From CAZBGL01 sp964491375 (GTDB lineage Bacteria > Desulfobacterota > Deferrisomatia > Deferrisomatales > Deferrisomataceae), in contig CAZBGL010000272.1 of the NCBI GenBank assembly GCA_964491375.1, positions 1-5,901 of the forward strand: a stretch of 5,901 nucleotides of DNA, in the 5' to 3' direction. Shown here piece after piece: positions 1 through 5,901 of this stretch. The translations under genes and the position numbers were made by a program. The stretch's first letter is position 1. Every line of letters begins with the position of its first letter. The notes below the pieces were generated by a model that did no database searches, was not told where the DNA came from, and saw nothing but the letters and a program-made list of their open reading frames with translations.

Positions 1-651
1 CGGGCCCCCACCCTGTTCCGCGCGTGGGTGGAGGCCTTGCCCGGGCGGTTTGACCTGTCCACGGCCGAGGGCCGGGTGGCTGCGGTCCGCGAGGTGGCCG
101 AGCGCCTCTCCCGGGTCCCCGATCCGGTGGCCCGGGATCACTACACTGCCCGGGCAGCCGAGGTCCTGGGCGTGGACGAGGCCCACATCCGGGCCCGGAT
201 GGGTGCGACGCGCCGGGATCCCGCGGAGCGGGTGGAGGCCCGCCCCGCCCCCCATCCCTTGGAGCGGGAACTCGTGGCCGTGCTCGTCCGGAACCCCCCA
301 GCCCGGCGGCGGTTTGTGGAGCAGGGGGTGGAAGACTGGATGGAGGATCCGCTGCTCCGGAGAGCGGCCCGGTTCGTGGCCGGCCAGGGGGGCGACGCGG
401 TGGATCTGGGGGGGGCCGAAGAAGAGGTGCGATCGCTGCTGGCGCGGCTGCTCGTGTCCGAGGAGGCGCGGACCGGCGAGTACGAGGTGCTCGTGTCGAG
501 GCTGCGGCGCCGGATGCTCCGGCGGCGCAGCCAGGCCCTGATCCAGGAGATCCGGCGGGCCGAGCGGGCGGGGGACGTCCAGAAGGTGATCGAGCTACAG
601 CGCGAAAAGGCGGCCTTGGACCGGGAAGCGGCAGCGCTGGGGGCCCCGTGA
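1..651 (+). CDS. dnaG: DNA primase DnaG, C-terminal part (5' end outside window)
   Basis: The reading frame is open from base 1 and ends at TGA 649-651, giving 216 residues of a protein that begins upstream of the window. DnaG makes the short RNA primers for the replication fork and docks on the replicative helicase DnaB. The zinc-binding and TOPRIM catalytic parts are not present here. What is visible is the end of the catalytic core, with the FDLSTAEGR motif and the VPDPVARDHYTARAAEVLGV segment that is typical of bacterial primases (window residues about 16-58). A basic, Pro-rich linker follows. A helical C-terminal domain of the helicase-binding type runs from about residue 87 and ends in a charged helical hairpin (about 180-216). 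The downstream neighbour rpoD is the classical partner of dnaG and supports the call. GTG codons early in the visible part are internal, not starts. An 8-G run at 408-415 leaves the frame intact. The identification rests on motif recognition, not on alignment. Confidence 0.9.
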   Translation, partial: RAPTLFRAWVEALPGRFDLSTAEGRVAAVREVAERLSRVPDPVARDHYTARAAEVLGVDEAHIRARMGATRRDPAERVEARPAPHPLERELVAVLVRNPPARRRFVEQGVEDWMEDPLLRRAARFVAGQGGDAVDLGGAEEEVRSLLARLLVSEEARTGEYEVLVSRLRRRMLRRRSQALIQEIRRAERAGDVQKVIELQREKAALDREAAALGAP

Positions 652-671
652 GGCCGCCGGATAGGGGACGC

Positions 672-680
672 GGAGAGGAG
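672..680 (+). promoter_or_regulatory. Ribosome binding site that selects the rpoD start
   Basis: The purine run GGAGAGGAG ends 9 nt before ATG 690 and is a good Shine-Dalgarno match. It favours ATG 690 over the in-frame GTG at 648, which overlaps the dnaG stop codon and has only a G-run upstream of it. Confidence 0.7.
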
Positions 681-689
681 ACGGAGCCG

Positions 690-2472
<1,783 letters not shown>

Positions 2473-2474
<2 letters not shown>

Positions 2475-2489
2475 GGGTTCGCTACCCTC
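2473..2489 (+). terminator. Terminator-like hairpin at the rpoD stop codon
   Basis: GAGGGT (2473-2478) and ACCCTC (2484-2489) form a perfect 6-bp stem with a 5-nt loop (TCGCT), and the first stem bases lie inside the rpoD stop codon TGA. Only two T residues follow, so it is weak as an intrinsic terminator. It could act as a pause or partial terminator, or protect the rpoD mRNA 3' end. Its 3' edge touches the candidate -35 element of the next promoter. Confidence 0.35.
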
Positions 2490-2518
2490 TTGCCTTCGGT
2501 CCGGGGATGTGATAGGGT
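2490..2518 (+). promoter_or_regulatory. Candidate sigma-70 promoter of the str operon
   Basis: A -35-like TTGCCT (2490-2495) is followed by exactly 17 bp and a -10-like TAGGGT (2513-2518). An extended -10 TG lies one base upstream of the -10 (2510-2511). TAGGGT keeps the key T, A and final T of TATAAT and is a plausible -10 in a GC-rich genome. The predicted transcription start is near 2524-2525. Position fits as well: the element lies immediately after rpoD and before the first gene of the next operon. This is a motif prediction only. Confidence 0.55.
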
Positions 2519-2550
2519 CCGCGATCTTTCTGGGGGACGTGGCTCCCCGC

Positions 2551-2586
2551 CGGCTCCGCTGCCCGGGGCTCACCGGGTACGAGCCG
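2551..2586 (+). other. Two-tier stem-loop in the rpsL leader
   Basis: An outer perfect 6-bp stem CGGCTC/GAGCCG (2551-2556 with 2581-2586) encloses an asymmetric internal loop (CGCTG opposite TAC) and an inner perfect 5-bp stem CCCGG/CCGGG (2562-2566 with 2573-2577) with a 6-nt loop. The nested arrangement is the most elaborate fold in the leader. Its function is unknown. A ribosomal-protein binding site is one possibility. Confidence 0.4.
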
Positions 2587-2686
2587 CCGAGCCAGCCTCA
2601 CCGGACACGGCGTTTTCGGACGCCGCGCGGTTCGCACGCGAACGGACGAAACGGCATCGGGTTGCCGCAAGCCGCAGCTGCAGGGG

Positions 2687-2721
2687 GCGGGCCGGTGTGC
2701 GCGTTTGGACTCACGGCCCGC
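2687..2721 (+). other. Strong hairpin just upstream of the rpsL ribosome binding site
   Basis: GCGGGCCG (2687-2694) and CGGCCCGC (2714-2721) form a perfect 8-bp GC stem around a 19-nt loop. It ends 11 nt before the GGAGG of the rpsL ribosome binding site, so it could help or hinder ribosome loading on the whole str operon. There is no T-tract after it, so it is not an intrinsic terminator. Confidence 0.45.
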
Positions 2722-2732
2722 ACGGCACGTGT

Positions 2733-2740
2733 GGAGGAGG
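2733..2740 (+). promoter_or_regulatory. rpsL ribosome binding site
   Basis: GGAGGAGG offers two overlapping GGAGG cores, 8 and 5 nt before ATG 2746. It fixes the S12 start at 2746 against the longer open frame that reaches back to GTG 2509. Confidence 0.85.
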
Positions 2741-2745
2741 ACTGC

Positions 2746-3117
2746 ATGCCCACGATCAACCAACTGGTGCGGAAAGGCCGCAAGAAGGTCAAGAAGAAGA
2801 CGGCGTCTCCGGCGCTGGAGGGGTGCCCCCAGAAACGGGGGGTGTGTACCCGCGTGTACACCACCACGCCGAAGAAGCCGAACTCCGCGCTCCGGAAGGT
2901 GGCCCGGGTGCGCCTGACCACCGGCAAGGAGGTCACGGCGTACATCCCGGGCGAAGGGCACAACCTCCAGGAACACTCCGTGGTTCTCATCCGCGGCGGC
3001 CGCGTGAAGGACCTGCCGGGTGTGCGTTACCACATCATCCGCGGCACCCTGGACGCCGCGGGCGTGGAGAACCGCCGCCAGGGCCGGTCCAAGTACGGCG
3101 CGAAGAAGCCCAAGTAA
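2746..3117 (+). CDS. rpsL: 30S ribosomal protein S12
   Basis: The 123-residue product matches the usual length of bacterial S12, a protein at the 30S decoding centre that monitors codon-anticodon pairing. The N-terminus MPTINQLVRKGR, the segment CPQKRGVCTRVYTTTPKKPNSALRK and the segment GGRVKDLPGVRYHIIRG are all diagnostic. The residues tied to streptomycin response in other bacteria are in the sensitive form: Lys43 in TPKKPNS and Lys88 with Pro91 in VKDLPG. Asp89, the site of methylthiolation by RimO in E. coli, is present. It is the first gene of the str operon, lying 12 nt before rpsG. Unusually, the upstream neighbour is rpoD and not rpoC. Transcription probably starts at the promoter near 2490-2518. 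Confidence 0.98.
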   Translation: MPTINQLVRKGRKKVKKKTASPALEGCPQKRGVCTRVYTTTPKKPNSALRKVARVRLTTGKEVTAYIPGEGHNLQEHSVVLIRGGRVKDLPGVRYHIIRGTLDAAGVENRRQGRSKYGAKKPK

Positions 3118-3129
3118 GGAGAGGCTTCC

Positions 3130-3627
3130 ATGGCCAAAAAGAAGAAGAAACAGGAACAGGTCGCGGCGCCCAAGCGGTCCAAGTTCCGCAAGGTGGCCGA
3201 TCCGGTCTACGGCGACGAGTTGCTGGGCAAGTTGATCAACAAGGTCATGCGCGACGGCAAGAAGAGCGTGGCCGAGAAGATCGTGTACGGCGCCCTGGAG
3301 ATCGTGGAGAAACGGACCAACCAGAACGGTCTCGAGGTGTTCCATGCGGCCCTCGAGAACGTCAAGCCCGTGCTCGAGGTCAAGTCGCGGCGGGTGGGGG
3401 GTGCCACGTACCAGGTGCCGGTGGAGGTGAACCCCCGCCGGCGGGTGAGCCTGGGGATCCGGTGGCTCGTGGACTACGCGAGGGCCCGCAACGAGCGCAC
3501 CATGCGCGACCGGCTGGCCAACGAGATCCTGGATGCCTACCAGAACCGCGGGGGGGCGGTGAAGAAAAAAGAGGACACGCACCGGATGGCAGAGGCCAAC
3601 AAGGCGTTCTCCCACTTCCGGTGGTGA
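3130..3627 (+). CDS. rpsG: 30S ribosomal protein S7
   Basis: S7 is a primary 16S rRNA-binding protein that nucleates assembly of the 30S head and lines the E site. The 165-residue product carries the family core: DPVYGDELLGKLINKVMRDGKK, then VKSRRVGGATYQVPVEV from V84, and a C-terminus AVKKKEDTHRMAEANKAF ending HFRW. It is about nine residues longer than the usual 156, because a Lys-rich N-terminus (MAKKKKKQEQVAAPKRSK) replaces the common short MPRR-type start. ATG 3130 is supported by AAGGAG (3116-3121), which overlaps the rpsL stop and lies 8 nt upstream, so translation is probably coupled to rpsL. In E. coli S7 represses its operon through a structure of roughly 100 nt between rpsL and rpsG. 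The gap here is 12 nt and cannot hold such a site. Confidence 0.98.
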   Translation: MAKKKKKQEQVAAPKRSKFRKVADPVYGDELLGKLINKVMRDGKKSVAEKIVYGALEIVEKRTNQNGLEVFHAALENVKPVLEVKSRRVGGATYQVPVEVNPRRRVSLGIRWLVDYARARNERTMRDRLANEILDAYQNRGGAVKKKEDTHRMAEANKAFSHFRW

Positions 3628-3659
3628 GCGGCTGACCACGGCTGCGGCGAGGCGACGGC

Positions 3660-5735
3660 GTGCCCAGGGAGACCCCGATCGAGCGGTACCGGAACATCGG
3701 GATCGCGGCCCACATCGACGCGGGCAAGACCACGACCACGGAGCGGATCCTCTACTACACCGGGGTCAGCCACCGCATGGGCGAGGTCCACGAGGGCACG
3801 GCCGTCATGGACTGGATGGAGCAGGAACAGGAGCGGGGCATCACGATCACGGCCGCGGCCACCACGTGCTACTGGAGGGGGCACCGGATCAACATCATCG
3901 ACACCCCCGGCCACGTGGACTTCACCATCGAGGTGGAGCGGAGCCTGCGGGTGCTGGACGGGGTGGTGGCCGTGTTCTGCGCGGTGGGGGGGGTGGAACC
4001 CCAGTCCGAGACGGTGTGGCGTCAAGCCGACCGGTACCGGGTTCCCAGGATCGCCTTCGTGAACAAGATGGACCGCACCGGTGCGGACTTCGAGAGGGTG
4101 GTCGAGGAGATCCGAGGCCGGTTGGGCGCGAACGCGATTCCGGTGCAGATCCCTTTGGGACGCGAAGAGGATTTCCGGGGGGTGATCGACCTGATCGCGT
4201 GGAAGGCCCGGGTCTGGGACGACGAGAGCCTGGGCCGCCGGTACGAGGACGTGCCGGTCCCCGAGGCGTGGGTGCCCGAGGCCGAGCGCGTGCGCGAGCG
4301 CATGCTGGAACTGCTGGCCGACGTGGACGAGGGCATCCTGGAGGATTATGTCGCCGGTCGGGCCCCGGACGAGGGCAGGGTCCGGGCGGCGCTCCGGCGG
4401 GCCACCCTGGAACTCAAGGGGGTGCCGGTGCTGTGCGGGGCGGCGTTCCGGAACAAGGGGATCCAGCTCCTGCTGGACGCCATCGTGCACTACCTGCCGA
4501 GTCCGGTGGACCTGCCCCCCTACGAGGGATATGCGGTGGACGGCGACGGCCGGGTGGTGCGCCGGGCCTCGGACGACGAACCGTTCGCGGCGCTCGCGTT
4601 CAAGGTGATGACCGACCCCTACGTGGGGCAGCTCACCTTCTTCCGGGTGTACTCGGGCACGCTCAAGGCGGGCTCGTACGTGTACAACCCGAAGCAGCGC
4701 AAGAAGGAGCGGATCGGCCGGATCCTGGAGATGCACGCGAACGAGCGGCGCGAGATCGACGCGGTCTACGCCGGGGACATCGCGGCGGCCGTGGGGCTCA
4801 AGAACACGGTTACGGGCGACACCCTGTGCGACCCGGCCGAGCCGGTCGTCCTCGAGACCATCCAGGTGCCCACGCCGGTAATCTCCGTGGCCATCGAGCC
4901 CAAGAGCCAGGCCGACCAGGAGAAGCTGGCCGTGAGCCTGGCCAAGATCGCCACCGAGGACCCGTCGTTCCAGGTGCGCGTGGACGAGGAGACCGGCCAG
5001 ACGATCATCTCGGGCATGGGGGAGCTCCACCTGGAGATCATCGTGGACCGGCTGATGCGGGAGTTCCAGGTGGCGGCCAACGTGGGCAAGCCCATGGTGG
5101 CCTACCGTGAGACCCTGTGCGGGCCGGCGCGGGCCGAGGGGCGCTTCGTGCGGCAGACCGGGGGGCGGGGCCAGTACGGGCACGTGGTGATCGAGGTGGA
5201 GCCCCTGGACCCCGAGGAGGGGTTCCGATTCGAGAGCCGGATCGCCGGGGGGGTGGTGCCCCGGGAGTACGTCCCGGCCGTGGAGAAGGGCATCGCCGAG
5301 GCCCTGGACCGGGGTCTGCTGGCCGGGTACCCGGTGGTGGGCGTGAAGGTGGCCCTGGTGGACGGCTCGTACCACGAGGTGGACAGCTCGGAGATGGCCT
5401 TCAAGATCGCCGCGTCCATGGCCATGAAGAACGCCGCCCAGAGGGCCGGCGTGAAGATCCTGGAGCCGGTCATGGAGGTGGAGGTGGTGACCCCCGAGGC
5501 GTTCTTGGGCGACGTGATCGCGGACCTCAACGCCCGGCGGGGCAAGATCCAGGAGATGGACCAGCGGGCGGGGGCCCGCGTCGTGAAGGCCGCGGTTCCC
5601 CTGGCGGAGATGTTCGGGTACGCCACGCAGTTGCGGTCCCGGACCCAGGGGCGGGCCACGTTCACCATGCAGTTCAGCCACTACCAGGAGGCCCCGGACA
5701 AGGTCGCTCGGGAGGTGGTGGCCCGGGCCGTGTGA
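3660..5735 (+). CDS. fusA: Translation elongation factor G (EF-G)
   Basis: EF-G is the GTPase that drives translocation of tRNA and mRNA and, with ribosome recycling factor, subunit splitting. The 691-residue product has all five G-domain motifs: AHIDAGKT (17-24), RGITIT near 59-64, DTPGH (81-85), NKMD (135-138) and CGAAF (259-263). The last more often reads CGSAF or GSA. Domains II and III follow. Domain IV holds GGRGQYGHV (501-509) and the tip loop DGSYHEVDSSEMAFK (568-582), where His572 corresponds to the His that inserts into the decoding centre. Domain V ends with FGYATQLRSRTQGRATFTMQFSHY. The length equals that of Thermus-type EF-G, with no insertions, so this looks like the canonical translocase and not an EF-G2 paralogue. 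The start is GTG 3660, 7 nt after GAGG (3649-3652), and the N-terminus PIERYRNIGI fits the family. It lies 32 nt after rpsG. Confidence 0.98.
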   Translation: MPRETPIERYRNIGIAAHIDAGKTTTTERILYYTGVSHRMGEVHEGTAVMDWMEQEQERGITITAAATTCYWRGHRINIIDTPGHVDFTIEVERSLRVLDGVVAVFCAVGGVEPQSETVWRQADRYRVPRIAFVNKMDRTGADFERVVEEIRGRLGANAIPVQIPLGREEDFRGVIDLIAWKARVWDDESLGRRYEDVPVPEAWVPEAERVRERMLELLADVDEGILEDYVAGRAPDEGRVRAALRRATLELKGVPVLCGAAFRNKGIQLLLDAIVHYLPSPVDLPPYEGYAVDGDGRVVRRASDDEPFAALAFKVMTDPYVGQLTFFRVYSGTLKAGSYVYNPKQRKKERIGRILEMHANERREIDAVYAGDIAAAVGLKNTVTGDTLCDPAEPVVLETIQVPTPVISVAIEPKSQADQEKLAVSLAKIATEDPSFQVRVDEETGQTIISGMGELHLEIIVDRLMREFQVAANVGKPMVAYRETLCGPARAEGRFVRQTGGRGQYGHVVIEVEPLDPEEGFRFESRIAGGVVPREYVPAVEKGIAEALDRGLLAGYPVVGVKVALVDGSYHEVDSSEMAFKIAASMAMKNAAQRAGVKILEPVMEVEVVTPEAFLGDVIADLNARRGKIQEMDQRAGARVVKAAVPLAEMFGYATQLRSRTQGRATFTMQFSHYQEAPDKVAREVVARAV

Positions 5736-5742
5736 GCCCGGG
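5722..5742 (+). other. Perfect GC hairpin around the fusA stop codon
   Basis: CCCGGGC (5722-5728) and GCCCGGG (5736-5742) form a perfect 7-bp stem with a 7-nt loop whose last three bases are the fusA TGA. Two further G-T wobble pairs are possible (5721 with 5743, 5720 with 5744). No T-tract follows, so it is not a classical terminator. It may act in pausing, mRNA processing or stability between fusA and tuf. Confidence 0.5.
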
Positions 5743-5791
5743 TTGGGAACGAGGCGTATCGAGTCGGATCAGCACCTTGAGGAGGTTGGCC

Positions 5792-5901
5792 ATGGCCAAG
5801 GAGAGATTCGAGCGGACGAAGCCGCACGTGAACGTGGGGACGATCGGGCACGTGGACCATGGGAAGACGACGCTGACGGCGGCGATCACGCGGGTGTTGG
5901 C
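5792..5901 (+). CDS. tuf: Translation elongation factor Tu (EF-Tu), N-terminal part (3' end outside window)
   Basis: ATG 5792 begins MAKERFERTKPHVNVGTIGHVDHGKTTL, which is the EF-Tu N-terminus with its GTP-binding P-loop GHVDHGKT. Thirty-six codons and two bases are visible before the window ends. EF-Tu carries aminoacyl-tRNA to the ribosomal A site and is among the most abundant bacterial proteins. A strong ribosome binding site GAGGAGG (5779-5785) lies 6 nt before the start. The gene follows fusA by 56 nt, the usual str operon order. Codon use in the visible part is strikingly G-ending: all six Thr codons are ACG, all three Gly codons GGG and all four Val codons GTG, whereas the genes upstream mix C- and G-ending codons. 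The fragment is too short to judge whether this holds for the whole gene. Confidence 0.96.
   Translation, partial: MAKERFERTKPHVNVGTIGHVDHGKTTLTAAITRVL

Larger units (their letters stand above)
2525..2745 (+). promoter_or_regulatory. Structured 5' leader of the rpsL-rpsG-fusA-tuf transcript
   Basis: This is the untranslated stretch between the predicted start of transcription and the rpsL ATG. Perfect short stems, read by eye, follow each other along it: 2533-2537 with 2544-2548; 2551-2556 with 2581-2586, enclosing 2562-2566 with 2573-2577; 2608-2613 with 2620-2625; 2630-2634 with 2639-2643; 2652-2656 with 2663-2667; and 2687-2694 with 2714-2721. I recognised no tRNA, SRP RNA or known riboswitch. 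The density of stems suggests a folded leader, perhaps used for autoregulation by a ribosomal protein, but high GC alone makes stems common. An in-frame open stretch joins rpsL from GTG 2509. That GTG lies one base upstream of the extended -10, so it is not a credible start. Confidence 0.5.

Noticed and set aside
2540..2610. Cobalamin-riboswitch-like GGTGA and GGGAGCCA pieces on the minus strand
   Set aside because: The GCCACTG core is missing and the element would face antisense rpoD, not a vitamin B12 gene. The resemblance is superficial.
2509..2745. N-terminal extension of S12 or a leader peptide from GTG 2509
   Set aside because: The frame is open, but S12 has a conserved start at ATG 2746 with a strong ribosome binding site. 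GTG 2509 overlaps the predicted extended -10 element, so transcripts from that promoter would not include it.
2475..2745. tRNA, SRP RNA or other stable RNA gene in the gap
   Set aside because: I found no T-loop GGTTCGA-type signature with a matching acceptor stem, no SRP GGAAGGAAGCAG-type core and no cloverleaf on either strand.
2482..3639. Minus-strand open frame across the leader, rpsL and rpsG
   Set aside because: It has the same His/Leu/Arg-rich antisense composition, lies over two certain ribosomal protein genes and has no family motif.
3986..3993. Runs of eight G in fusA (also 408-415 in dnaG) as frameshift or slippage sites
   Set aside because: Both reading frames continue correctly through them and the encoded residues fit the families. 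They are explained by GGG and GTG codon use.
3537..5681. Very long open frame on the minus strand opposite fusA (714 codons)
   Set aside because: It is the mirror of a well-identified EF-G gene. Its product is low-complexity (His, Leu, Pro, Gly, Arg) with no recognisable domain, as expected from GC-rich codons read on the opposite strand.
5736..5791. Separate promoter for tuf in the fusA-tuf gap
   Set aside because: TTGGGA at 5743-5748 has no acceptable -10 hexamer at 16-18 bp, and the gap is only 56 nt.

Overview
This 5.9 kb window is a GC-rich, gene-dense stretch of bacterial chromosome made up entirely of housekeeping information-processing genes, all on the + strand. In order it holds the 3' end of dnaG (primase), rpoD (primary sigma factor), a 271-bp non-coding gap, rpsL (S12), rpsG (S7), fusA (EF-G) and the first 36 codons of tuf (EF-Tu). 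The style of RpoD (a region 1.1, an acidic linker, a long non-conserved insert and a proteobacterial region 2-4 core), the dnaG-rpoD pairing and the high GC suggest a deltaproteobacterial-type lineage (Desulfobacterota, Myxococcota or a relative). That placement comes from remembered family features, not from a search.

Region by region: dnaG ends at 651. rpoD starts most probably at ATG 690 behind a purine-rich ribosome binding site, so the two form the core of the classical macromolecular-synthesis (dnaG-rpoD) operon. A small perfect hairpin overlaps the rpoD stop codon. It abuts a good candidate sigma-70 promoter with an extended -10 element (TTGCCT, 17 bp, TAGGGT). A transcript starting there would carry a leader of about 220 nt that contains at least six short perfect stems, the last a perfect 8-bp GC stem just upstream of the rpsL Shine-Dalgarno sequence. 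rpsL, rpsG, fusA and tuf follow with gaps of 12, 32 and 56 nt and form a str operon in the usual order.

The main points of interest are not new genes. The str operon sits directly behind rpoD instead of behind rpoBC, and it has its own promoter and a strongly folded leader. The rpsL-rpsG gap is too short to hold the S7 translational control site known from E. coli. RpoD carries a serine at a position of region 2.3 that is normally phenylalanine. A perfect GC hairpin encloses the fusA stop codon. I saw no mobile element, CRISPR array, tRNA, rRNA or unknown coding system, and the long antisense reading frames are by-products of GC-rich codon use.
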